This document shows positions 44,770 to 54,832 of a DNA stretch of 64,000 nt, in pieces (within the stretch, counting starts at the first letter, position 1; the number at the start of each line of letters is the position of its first letter). A program made the translations under genes and the position numbers. This DNA is from Melitaea cinxia (Eukaryota; Arthropoda; Insecta; Lepidoptera; Nymphalidae): contig NC_059423.1 of the NCBI RefSeq assembly GCF_905220565.1, positions 6,568,001-6,632,000 of the forward strand, given 5' to 3'. The notes under the pieces were generated by a model. That model was not told the DNA's origin. It did not search any database and saw nothing but the letters and a program-made list of their open reading frames with translations.

Positions 44770-45106
44770 CATATATAAAAAACTAAATGTGCCCGCGACT
44801 TCATCCGCGTGGGATTTAACAAAAAAATTATTGTTCATTTCGCAATTATAAAATAAATAAATTTCTAAAATAAAAGTAGCCTACGTTACTCCTTATTACA
44901 TCAGCTATCTGCCAGTAAAAGTCCCCGTCAAAATCGGTCCAGTCGTTTCAGAGATTAGCCGGAAAAAACAGACAGAGAGCCAGATAAATATAGTAAAAAA
45001 TGTTATTTTGGTATATGTGCCGTGTATACATTCATATGCATTTAGTAAAAAATGGTTATTTTAATATTACAAACAGACACTCCAATTTTATTTATTTGTA
45101 TAGAGT
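44770..45106 (-). mobile_element. Helitron-like copy, type H3
   Basis: The minus strand starts TCTATACAAATAAATAAAAT and ends CACGCGGATGAAGTCGCGGG. It ends only about 58 bp before nau exon 2. Confidence 0.6.
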
Positions 45107-45163
45107 ATAGATGTTATTATTACAAATATAATTTTAGTGATGAAATAATTATAATTTCTTTAG

Positions 45164-45292
45164 GTAAACGCAGCTTTCGAGGAACTTCGAATACGAGCCA
45201 GGGCGGGCAGCGGGAGGCTACCCAAGTTGGAAATATTGCGAGCGGCGATACAACACATAGAGAGGCTACAAGCGGCGCTGAGAGCAGCTGCC
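45164..45292 (+). CDS. nau: nau exon 2: helix 1, loop, helix 2
   Basis: 43 codons between TTTCTTTAG and GTGAGT. VNAAFEELRIRARAGSGRLP is helix 1 and loop, KLEILRAAIQHIERLQAALR is helix 2. The loop lacks the CTSSNPNQ string that is nearly fixed in MyoD-family proteins and is one residue shorter. The exon is GC-rich and Ala/Arg-rich, unlike exon 1. Frame and phase are unambiguous. Confidence 0.9.
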
Positions 45293-46500
45293 GTGAGTTC
45301 ATTTCATTTATATTTACTTTACACCCTGAATCGGGACGAGAGTCGAACTTAGCAAGCTGGCCAGCAAACTGTGCTAATGGGCTAACCAATAAAAAGGTTG
45401 GCTTAAAATGATAAAACGGTTCATAGCATGTAGCGAAGTGGCTCACGACTGACTTCGAGTTGGCTCATTACTATCGGTTCAGTGATCGGTTAAATCGAAA
45501 TATTGATTTTGCTTTTTTTTTTGTTGTGCCTAAGTGTTTTAGTGATTTTCATAATAGAAAAAATCTTATTGGCTTCTAATGCTGACAAGTCTACAATGTC
45601 CTTTGTTGTAATATAATAATTTATTTTTTATTAGAATGATCTCAAGTCGTAAATGAAATAAATAGAAATAAATATGTACTCGTTTTAAAAAATAAAATAT
45701 TTACATTTATGTTATCCAATTCTATTCATCCAATTTGTAAAGAAGAAAAGTGTTTTACGCCATTTTAATAAATAAAACGAACATTTTATCGTAAAAATAT
45801 TACGAACATCTTCAAAAGTAATAAAAATATTAATATACATCTATTAAAAGTGTATAAAACATGACAAAATGAAATAATAATAAAAAAACGAATCGTCAAA
45901 CCTCTCCCGTCCAATTATAATAAAACACGCGTGTTCAGTTAGAGGACTTTGTATGTGCCAAGATATTTAAGCGATATTTAAAAAATATATTAGAAAAGGC
46001 ATAAAAAAATCTTATTTATTTTTCATAAATTCTTAACTGTATTTATAAAAACGTAAACAAACTTATAAATTTTTCTAAACTATATACTGACTATTAGTTT
46101 CTTTTTTTTTCTAGCCAGCCTAACCTAACCTTTTTTTTTTGTTAACTACACTAAACTTTTTTTACCATTACTGGAATGATATGATTAGACTATATTTGAC
46201 TTTTAATGGATTTCCTTCGTAATGATATTTTCATCTATCCAATATGGAGGAAATAAAGTAAAAAGAAAAACAAAAATGTTCGATTGACAAAACTTAAAGT
46301 AAATCTGACGTCAATCAAAAATGGACCATATAAAGTTTGTCGCAATTTTTCACCTCATTAGAGGTTGAATTTTCGAAAATTCTCAAATATATCAATCTTA
46401 TTTTTTAACCAAGTACGCTTTATCCATTAATTGGTTTGGTCAGTAATTTTTTCGTTTTGTTTGTTTGTTAAGATTAAATAAATAAGTAAAATAAATAAAT
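45293..46500. other. nau intron 2, first part
   Basis: AT-rich; no gene or repeat recognised. Confidence 0.4.
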
Positions 46501-46800
46501 ATTTACACAATACACACTCGGTCGTCTGTTCCTAAAGTAAGCAACTTAATGCTTGTGTTATATGTAACAGCCGACTGGTATATAGCTACATATTTTTTTT
46601 TCAATAAACATACTTATAAATAATACATATATAAATATATAAATAAATATTTATATTACACCCAGACTTATTATTATACTTACGACTTATTTATTTATAA
46701 ATATATAAATAAATATTTATATTACACCCAGACTCGGGGTGGGAATCGAACCCACAACCCTCGGAGCAGAAAACAGGGTCACTACAAACTGCGCCAACGG
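46500..46800 (-). mobile_element. SINE S4, second copy
   Basis: GTGGGTTCGATTCCCACCCC (B-box) and GTTGGCGCAGTTTGTAGTG (A-box) on the minus strand. An internal block with AATATTTATATTACACCCAG is duplicated (46645-46730). Confidence 0.85.
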
Positions 46801-47044
46801 ACTAGTCATAAATTAATTTGTCCAAGTTTCTAGATGTTTAATATTAGAAGCTTATATTGTATTTGTGTGGTCCCATATATTATACGCGGGAGAAGTTTTT
46901 GAGATTGTATGCACATGTCAATTGCATATGTTTTTTTTTTAGTTTATAAATAAACACAACAATAATATTAACAAATAAATAATATTACCATTAAAAGATA
47001 AAAAAGTAGTACAATTAGAGGAAGATGTACAAAGCCTTTAACTG

Positions 47045-47318
47045 AGGAAGGGCACAGCAGGGAATTTTCTGCTCAAAATATGGAGCGGCCCGACTGGGGT
47101 AGTACCTCGACCTTACAGAACATCATAGCTAAATAATACTGCTTTCAAGCAGTGTTGTGTTCCTGTTGGTGGGTAAGGTAACCAAAGCTCCTGCGGGGAA
47201 TAGGGGATAGAGTCGACTACGCGCTTGCTATGCTTCTGGTGTTACAGATGTCTATAAGCTACGGTAATCGCGTACGATCAGGTGAGTCGTACACTTGTTG
47301 GCGACCTAGTTAATCAAT
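47045..47318 (+). repeat. S3 short repeat copy, full length
   Basis: The copy reads GAGGAAGGGCACAGCAG, GGTAGTACCTCGACCTTACAG, GCTACGGTAATCGCGTACG, TGTTGGCGACCTAG. Confidence 0.85.
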
Positions 47319-47834
47319 TAATAATTTTATAAAACAAATCATTTATATGCACGAAATGTACTTTTACAAATGATATACACAGTTACAGAGCAAACATTTC
47401 AACTATGATAGGCAAGCAAATACATATTACAAGGAGATAAAGTACCTAAGAATTACCAATACTAAATAACACAATATTTTTCGAATTTTTATCTTTCAAA
47501 GAATAAAAGCCTGCTACAAAATATCGTTTTTAAATATTATAAGTAAAAAATCCTTATAATGGATATGCAGTATTCGCTAGTTGCGCCGTCGTGTTCCGAG
47601 TATTCTATTTCTCGCACAGATAAATAATCAGCGACGCGTATTAATGGCGATTTAACATCGCGACATGCGCCTCTTCCTTCGCCATCTAAATTTATCTTTA
47701 TCTTTGCTGACAAATTACAAAGGAATTGCTGCTTTGAAATATTTTGTACAATATGTATCTTTGTTACAACCGACTAGTACATTTTATTATTAGTTTATTA
47801 TAGAATCGTCTTACTCGTTAACACACCCACACAC
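47319..47834. other. Intron 2 stretch
   Basis: Less AT-rich at 47620-47690 (GCGACGCGTATTAATGGCG, TCGCGACATGCGCC); no coding sign and nothing recognised. Confidence 0.4.
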
Positions 47835-48140
47835 GCGCATATCGCAGTCCACTGCTGGACATAGGCCTCCACAAGTGTGCCAAAAATGGCGTGAACTCGT
47901 GTGTTTTGCCCATAGTCATCGCGCTGGACAGTCGGGTTGGTGACCGCAGGGCTGGCTTTGTCGCACCGAAGACGCTGCTGCCCAGCAAAGCCAGCAGTTG
48001 GATGGTTATCCCGCCATCGGTCGGCTTTTAAGTTCCAAGGTGGTAGTGGAACTGAGTTGTTCCTTCGTCGCCTCTTACGACACCCACGGGAAGAGAGGGG
48101 GTGGCTATATTCTTTACTGCCGTAGCCAAACAGCAGTTCC
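47835..48140 (-). repeat. S2 short repeat copy
   Basis: Tail CGCAGTCCACTGCTGGACAT, body to GCCGTAGCCAAACAGCAG; a short internal deletion removes GTCTTCGGCCTGTG. Confidence 0.85.
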
Positions 48141-49154
48141 TCATCCAATCTTTCGTAATAAAATGAACCACTGCAAACGGACGACTGCACTAAGCTGGAT
48201 ATTTCTTTTTGTGTTCTATATTGTTTGGATAAGTTTTTCATGAAAGAAAATTGACAAAAATTGATATATTTTGAAAATATATACCGCTACGAAGTTCATC
48301 GGTTCAGCTTGTTTAATATATTTATAATTGTGTAATAAATAATGGAAACCGTTCTGGTGCAGAGGTGCAAGTGGATCCACAGTTGTGGGCACGATGGCAT
48401 GCCCACAACCTTCAGCCGAAACATATTTTGTCCGTATTTTATCTATAATGACTTTAAAAAAAGATCACCGGAAATATATTCCGAATATTTCCTTAACTAC
48501 TCGCTTATTTTATTTAATTATGGAATGGGTGGTCGAAAGTAAAAAATGGCTAACCGAAAAATTTTAACGAAAATAATGGATTATTGTATTGACACATTCC
48601 AAATACATGCGCTGCTTTTACCTTTTTCTCTTAATTTATGGGGTAGCAAATTAAAATGATGGGGCGCCGAATCTTAAAATACTCCAATGCCCACAACCCT
48701 AAATCAGGTCTGACTTCCTCTAATGGATATTTCATACCTAAGTCCAAAGTCAATCAAATTAAAAAGTAGCTGATTTTCGGGTCGCCCTAATTACAAACTT
48801 TTTTGAGGGCTGGATCCGCGCCTGCCTTGCAAATTTAGTAGATATTTTAGGTTTATATAGATTGAATATATATTATATAGATTGGAGAAGAGGGTTGTAT
48901 CCAGTGAGGTATTTACAGGCTTATTTCAATACTTTAAATTTTAAATTAATATTTGCCTTTCACTGAAAAACTTCAAGAGTGTCGATGTGGTGATAGAACC
49001 TTGAAAGTGAAATTCGAAGTATTTTCTACTCGAAAGCTGTGTAAATCACTTCCTGTAACTTTACTCTTCCATCAAATTATCTTGGGTCCTACTATAAAAG
49101 CGGAATTTTTTACAAGTCACGGCTCACTGGGTAATACTCTGTTGGAAATCAAGC
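48141..49154. other. Intron 2 stretch
   Basis: GTTGTGGGCA and its complement TGCCCACAAC form a small hairpin at 48383-48411. GGGCTGGATCCGCGCCTGC (48817) resembles a decayed hAT end. Otherwise nothing recognised. Confidence 0.35.
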
Positions 49155-49378
49155 TCGACTAGGGAAATACCTCAGTCTAACAGAAGATCACAGCTAAATA
49201 ATACCACTCTTAAGTATTGTTGTGTCCCTGTGGTGAGTAAGGTGGCCTGAGCTCCGGGTGTAGGTCAAGGGTAGAACTGGCAACGCGCTTGCAATGCTCC
49301 TGGTGTTGCTACCGTCCGTAGGCTACGGTATATGTTTACCATTAAGCGTACCGTACACTTGTTTGCCTCCCTTACAGT
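49155..49378 (+). repeat. S3 short repeat copy
   Basis: The copy reads AGATCACAGCTAAATAATACC, GGTAGAACTGGCAACGCGC, TAGGCTACGGTATATG, CACTTGTTTGCCTCCC. Confidence 0.8.
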
Positions 49379-49499
49379 GTAAAAATTATAATAATAAATT
49401 CTTTATTTTATTATAATTATTAGAATGTAGCCATTTGTATGTATGTATTATACATCTACAGCACCTACCCAATTTTGATAATAAGTTTCCTTTTTATGT

Positions 49500-49620
49500 C
49501 TGGGTCGTCTGGAAGAAATGGCTAATTAGCCATAAGTCCGCCCATTGTACTTCACTGTCTGTAACTATCTTTATGCTTTGTTTGTAATATGTTTGTGGTG
49601 TACAATAAAGTATAAAATAA
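49500..49620 (+). mobile_element. LINE C family 3' end
   Basis: The copy reads GTCGTCTGGAAGAA-ATGGCT-AATT-AGCCAT-AAGTCCGCCC, then GTACAATAAAGTATAAA. The stem has a compensatory C-G to G-C change. Confidence 0.8.
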
Positions 49621-49807
49621 ATAAAATTAAAAATTAAAACAAAAAAATCCTGCTCTCAATAAGTGTTGTGTTCCTGTGATGTAATGTAGCCAGAGGTTCT
49701 GGAGGTGCGTTATATTGACATCTAAGTCAGGACTGGTAATTTGTTGTGTAATTTTTTGATGGTAATCACTCCCATGGTAATCGCTTCTAATTTTTTTTCA
49801 TCTCATC

Positions 49808-50010
49808 TCATTTCAGCCTATCGCAGTCCAATGCTGGACATAGGCCTCCACAAGTTCACGGCAAAAATGGCGTGAACTCGTGTGTTTTGCCCATAGTCAC
49901 CACGCTGGGCAGGCGGGTTGGTGACCGCAGGGCTGGCTTTGTCGCACCGAAGACGCTGCTGCCCGTCTTCGGCCTGTGTATTTCAAAGCCAGTAGTTGGA
50001 TGGCTATCCT
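49808..50010 (-). repeat. S2 short repeat copy, truncated
   Basis: Tail CGCAGTCCAATGCTGGACAT and body to AGCCAGTAGTTGGATGG, then broken off next to an S3 end (TGGTAATCGCTTACTC). Confidence 0.85.
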
Positions 50011-50555
50011 TTGGTAATCGCTTACTCTAAAGCAAACCGTAGGCTTATTTGCCACTAAACTACACACACTACACTATAATGAAATTAAAAAAAATACCGT
50101 CAACTCTAACCAAAAAAAAAAACTCCTGTCATTATTTGTTGTTGTTTTTTTCGCTTCCTGTTTTTATACTGGTGATTTACAAAAGCAGAAAGCAAGGCCT
50201 ATTGATAACGTTAGTTATATAAGTTAGTACTCAAACACGAGACGAACCTTCAGACGAAAATTAGCACTTGAAACGTTCTTGAAAATAGTTAGCACGTACT
50301 ACAAATAGATTATGTGTAATTAATAAAGTTACATTCGACACATAGATACGTTTTACACGTAATATATCAGTCAGCAGATATGTAGCGTGTCTGCGCGTCC
50401 GTCATGCACCGTCGACCTGTCGCGATGTGTTTTGATACACATCTGATGTCATAGAGTTGGGTGTACTTTAGAAATCGCATGTGAGATAGTTCTGTTCTGT
50501 TTGCTAGGTATTATGTATATGTATATACTGAGGTCTGTATAACATTTATAATATC
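50011..50555. other. Intron 2 stretch
   Basis: AT-rich; 50380-50470 is less so (GCGTGTCTGCGCGTCCGTC). Nothing recognised. Confidence 0.4.
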
Positions 50556-50756
50556 TTAATATATATAAATCTCGTGTCACAATGTTTGTCCTCAATGGAC
50601 TCCTAAACTACTTAACCGATTTTAGTCAAATTTGCACACCATGTGCAGTTTGATCCAACTTAAAAGATAGGCTATATTTTATTTTGATATATTATGTTAT
50701 TATTATATTTCAGAAAAAAAATAAGGTGATACGAAGTTCACCAGGTCAGCTAGTTT
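50556..50756 (+). mobile_element. Helitron-like copy
   Basis: TATATATAAATCTCGTGTCAC, CCTAAACTACTTAACCG, CCAACTTAAAAGATAGGC and the end GTTCACCAGGTCAGCTAG. Confidence 0.6.
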
Positions 50757-51220
50757 ATATATATAAGGCTTCTATTGCCACCTAAATATACATATAAAGA
50801 CGCCTAGGATTTCGTTTTTTAAACTACTTCAAAAAAGGGAGGAGGTTCTAAATTCAACCTCAAATCCTTACAGTAACTTATCAGTGACTTATCAACAACA
50901 ATTGAGACCGTCTATATAATATCATTTCTTTTATATTTCACGTTCTGTGTCAGAGTCGAAAACATAAATAAAACAAAGTTCGCCGTTTATATCGCGGAGT
51001 TCCTTTGACTAATTATACGGTTAATTTTAACTAAGATAGTATTTTTTTTAATACAGAGCTATGTGGGAGATTAGATTTAGATGACAAAAAAAAAGTTAAA
51101 CTACTCGGAATTTTATCTATGGTTGGTTGTTTTTTTAAATTAGCGATAAATTCGTGTAATAGTGAAAAACAGTTCAAGTATACATATATTATTTATTTAC
51201 ATGTGTATTTCTTTTGCTAG

Positions 51221-51320
51221 TTGGAGACAGACAGCTGTAAGGGGTACGTGGAACCAGTCACGAAGACACAGAGCGAAGTTAAAGACACGAAGACAGACAA
51301 AGAAAAACCATTCCTTAATG
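51221..51320 (+). CDS. nau: nau exon 3: polar linker
   Basis: 100 nt from TTTTGCTAG to GTAAGC. It encodes LETDSCKGYVEPVTKTQSEV and a Lys/Asp/Thr-rich stretch, predicted disordered. Phase 0 in, phase 1 out, matching both neighbours. Confidence 0.85.
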
Positions 51321-51501
51321 GTAAGCAACTATTAATACTATGTAGTTACCTTCGTTACATCGCTGGACAGACCACGGCAAACACCTGTATGGCCAATACA
51401 ATACATCTGTATGGTTTATATAAACTGTATTTAGAGTTTTAGTTCGATACTGATTCTACAGGTTCTAAGAATTGTACAAATAATGTCTTTTTCGTCTACA
51501 G

Positions 51502-51578
51502 GAGACTCCACCGCGTGTGGCTTGAACAGTCTAGCGCGCTTGCGTTGCATCGTACAAGCTCTGACAAAGGACCCGTAG
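51502..51578 (+). CDS. nau: nau exon 4: C-terminus
   Basis: 77 nt after TTCGTCTACAG. It completes a Gly codon and encodes DSTACGLNSLARLRCIVQAL then TKDP and TAG. The SL-x-x-L-x-x-IV spacing matches the conserved C-terminal helix of myogenic factors (SSLDCLSSIVERI in MyoD). A poly-A signal follows 60 nt later. Confidence 0.88.
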
Positions 51579-51637
51579 CTTTAAATAGTGATTTAGTTAA
51601 TATTAAACAATATTGTAAGTGAAATTCGGTGCTCAAC

Positions 51638-51643
51638 AATAAA
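51638..51643 (+). terminator. Poly-A signal of nau
   Basis: AATAAA 60 bases after the stop codon, in an AT-rich context; it would give a very short 3' UTR. Confidence 0.7.
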
Positions 51644-51737
51644 TATTTATTTTAAACGAATTATTTCATTTGACGTTGACCTAATTAAACCTTTACGATA
51701 TTAATATTTAATATTTTGATATAAACTATATTTAGCT

Positions 51738-51808
51738 ATTTTGGCGCGAACTTGTAAAGGCCTATGTCTTAAGTGGACTGCGATAGGCTGAAGTGATGAG
51801 ATGAAACA
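51738..51808 (+). mobile_element. RTE tail fragment
   Basis: TTTGGCGCGAACTTGTAAAGG, AGTGGACTGCGATAGGCTGA, GTGATGAGATGA; just downstream of nau. Confidence 0.75.
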
Positions 51809-52081
51809 TCTTGGGTATCTTTTGATTAGAACATTACAATACGTGTTAGGAATTTTACTAAACTTATTTTCAGTAAAAGTTTAATAAATTTCAACGAATA
51901 TATTGTAATTTTCTTATATTAAATTAGAATAGTAAATTTACAAAACTGAGTACAAACTGATTTCCAACACTTTATTTTAAATACAAAAAAAAAATTAGCA
52001 GTGTAGGGCAATGCGGCAGATATGAATTCCATTTTCATACTGGAGATTTGGGCTAATCCATAATATTCGTATATAATAATT

Positions 52082-52504
52082 GTGTTTGATTGCAAACGAA
52101 AAAAAAACCGACTTCAATTACATCAACAAGTAATATAACGTAAGGAGACGAAAAAATAGTCAAGTAAATACGCATTATCAAAGATTACTCCAAAATTTAT
52201 AATCAAATCTCAAAGAAATTTAAATGTGGCCACATGATAAACATCGGCTTTCGATTAAATTAAAAATCATCAAAATCGGTACACCCAGTAAAAAATTATG
52301 CGGATTTTCGAAGGTTACCCTCGATTTCTCTGGGACCCCATCATCAGATCCTGGTTTCCTTATCATAATACCACACTTAGGATCCCCTTTTCAACAACAA
52401 AAGAATTATCAAAATCGGTTCATAAACGACGAAGTTATCCCCGAACACACATAAAAAAATACGTTCGAATTAAGTAACCCCTCCTTTTTGAAGTCGGTTA
52501 AAAA
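52082..52504 (-). repeat. ACCGACTTC family, complete copy
   Basis: From GTTTGATTGCAAACG and AACCGACTTCAATTACATC to CCTTTTTGAAGTCGGTTAAA. Confidence 0.85.
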
Positions 52505-52729
52505 GGGATGTAAGGAATCTCTGAGAGAAAAGTTTAAAGACATCGATATCCCATTGAATCGCAGTATATCTATGAAAATATAATGTACACGCGGAAAATA
52601 GGCATTTGTTTGTTACATCAATTATATACATACATAATCTATATACAGATTATAGATAATAGTTTAGACGTCTAACGTTTAAGATAAATCTGGCTGTAAC
52701 CGGAAATATCTTGTTAGATCGAACTTATC

Positions 52730-52810
52730 AACATTAATCTCCATAACGCGGGATCTGCCGCGTCCCAGAATTTACAGCAATCCCGTAATCCCGGAGACGT
52801 GAGGTAGCGA
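52730..52810 (-). repeat. Repeat with CCGGGATTACGGGATT
   Basis: Complement of the repeat at 35037-35110; class unknown. Confidence 0.5.
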
Positions 52811-53029
52811 CGCGTTATTTATAGCACTTTATGTCAGGAATTTTTCAGATCAGTTTGGAATCGATAAATAATGTCTTAATGTTGTATATATTTAAATCAG
52901 TTTTATTTTAATTAGATTAATTTATTTTTATCTTTATTTAATTTTATTTTGAAAATAAACGGTGTTATAATAATGTATAAATTAAAAAAATATGTTATTT
53001 AAACAACAACAGTTTTTGATATTCATCAC

Positions 53030-53460
53030 TTCAGCCTGTCGCAGTGCACTGCTGGACATAGTCCTCCCCAAGTTCGCGCCAGACAGTTTTCCGCAATCCT
53101 CATCTAGCCTATACTGGCAATCTTACGTAGATCGTCGGTCCAACGGGCCGGAGGACGTCCCGCACTGCGTTTGCCAAGACGCGGTCTCCACTCCAGGACC
53201 CGTCTACTCGAACGGTCATCGGTCCTGCGACACAGATGACCAGCCCACTGCCACTTCAACTTGCTAATTCTGAGGGCTATGTTGGTAATTTTCGTTCTCT
53301 CGCGGATAGTTTAATTTCTAGTCCTATCTTAGAAAGAAACGCCAAGCATAGCCCGTTCCATTGCACGTTGAGTGACTTTAGACTTGTAGACCAGTCCCTT
53401 CGTCAGTGTCCACGTTTCTCCTCCGTATGTTAACACAGTCAAGAATGTACTATAAAACAT
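53030..53460 (-). mobile_element. RTE-type LINE, C-terminal fragment
   Basis: The minus strand carries broken RTE C-terminal codons (STSLKSLNVQWNGLC, VRDVLRPVGPTIYVR, MRIAENCLARTWGGL) and ends in the tail AGTGCACTGCGACAGGCTGA. Several stops and frameshifts. This is the likely mobiliser of S2. Confidence 0.75.
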
Positions 53461-53509
53461 ATAGAAAAGTTAGAATAAAAATGTTTAACAGTATTATAGC
53501 TTTTATAAA

Positions 53510-53998
53510 TAATTATGTTTGGTCGCAAACGAAATAAAACCGACTTCAATTACATCGACCGGTGTGTTATACGACGAAAATATTGTCAAGTAAATTGCGC
53601 ATTGTTAGAGATAAATCAAAAAGTGTTTATCAGATCTCGATTAAATTAAAATGGGACTACATGGCAAGTACCACCTTTTGATTAAAAAAAGAATCACAAT
53701 AATCGCTACACCCAGTAAAAAGTTTTCGAGGTAACACACATAAAATCATTTTTGTAGTATTAGTTTAATCACTGTTTTGGATAACTGATCTTATGTTTGT
53801 TTACTGAATTGTATTTACCTATATGCATGCGGTGTTTACCTACATGAGTTGTGCACTTAGATTAAGTATAATGTATGTTCCGTTCTGTAATGAATGTTTT
53901 AGTGTAATAACTGCTGGTAAACCAATAAATAAATAAATAAATAAATAAAAAATAGAATCGAATTGAGAACCTGCCCCTTTTTTTAATTCGGTTAAAAA
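53510..53998 (-). repeat. ACCGACTTC-family copy split by a LINE tail
   Basis: 53510-53745 and 53955-53998 are its two halves (CGACTTCAATTACATCGACC; CCTTTTTTTAATTCGGTTAAA). Between them is a plus-strand 200-bp segment ending ACCAATAAATAAATAAATAA, a 5'-truncated LINE tail. Confidence 0.7.
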
Positions 53999-54094
53999 GT
54001 AGCATCGCCTATTATTAATTTTAGATTGACATCAAACTATTAAATTATAATAATACAGAATTACACATAAAATGATTCAAATTAAAAATATTAT

Positions 54095-54320
54095 GATTTT
54101 CATTATCAACAGTGTCAGCTTTCAGCGTCATTCTCAACATGACTGCTGCTATAATGAAACAACTTTTTTGGCGGACCTCAGTCCTCCCGTGACCACGGTT
54201 GCTGTAAAGTATCCGAAACGCGATAAAATCCGAAAAAGCTTCATTATAGTGAGTGAAATTCGCATAAAGATTAGAAAATAATTCATATTATTTTCTAATC
54301 TTTATGCGAATTTCAGCAGT
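54095..54320. mobile_element. Fold-back element F1 with a perfect 29-bp hairpin at its end
   Basis: It shares ATAATGAAACAACTTTTTTG, GACCACGGTTGCTGTAAAG and GCGATAAAATCCGAAAAAG with 11830-11995. At the right edge 54254-54282 is the exact complement of 54287-54315 with loop TCAT. Confidence 0.85.
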
Positions 54321-54504
54321 CATCTGCTGTTCACAAGATTTCGTTCCCCATTTTGTTCCATAGCGCGCACCTTATATAACGATTTAAGATTTTAGGAAGT
54401 AAATTACAAAATTTATCGCTTTAATAGTTCGTGACAGTATATTTTTTAATGTTACGAAACTGAATATTCACAAAAATATGTTTTTAAAATAGGTATCACT
54501 CATC

Positions 54505-54832
54505 ACTTTAGCCTATCGCAGTCCACTGCTAGTCATAGGCTTCCACAAGTTCGCGCCAAAAATGGCGTGAACTCATGTGTTGCCCATAGTCACCACGCTG
54601 GGCAGGCGGGTTGGTGACCGTAGGGCTGGCTTTGTCGCACCGAAGATGCTGCTTCCCGTCTTCGACCTGTGTATTTCAAAGCCAGCAGTTGGATGGTTAT
54701 CCCGCTATCGGTCGGCTTTTTAAGTTCCAAGGTGGTAGTGGAACTGAGTTATCGTTTAGTCGCCTCTTACGACAGCCGCGGAAAGAGAGGAGGTGACTAT
54801 TTTCTTTACTGCCGTAGCCACAAAGCTTAAAA
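54505..54832 (-). repeat. S2 short repeat copy, near full length
   Basis: Tail TCGCAGTCCACTGCTAGTCAT, body to GCCGTAGCCACAAAGC. Confidence 0.85.

Larger units (their letters stand above)
25202..51578 (+). other. nau: Myogenic bHLH transcription factor gene (MyoD/nautilus), complete coding span
   Basis: Four exons (25202-25444, 45164-45292, 51221-51320, 51502-51578) join in phase (0, 0, 1) into 549 nt, 182 residues plus stop. Residues 42-62 are the Cys/His-rich block of myogenic factors (HVLGPSRRC, LAWACKACKRK) with the Trp that contacts Pbx/Exd-type partners in vertebrates; 66-124 are the bHLH domain; the C-terminal GLNSLARLRCIVQAL resembles the helix-III motif of MyoD. The basic region keeps the myogenic code (Ala-Thr in KAATLRERRR and the later Lys). 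The protein is nuclear, binds E-boxes as a heterodimer with a Daughterless/E-protein, and specifies muscle. At 182 residues it is much shorter than MyoD or Drosophila Nautilus (each above 300). Confidence 0.92.
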
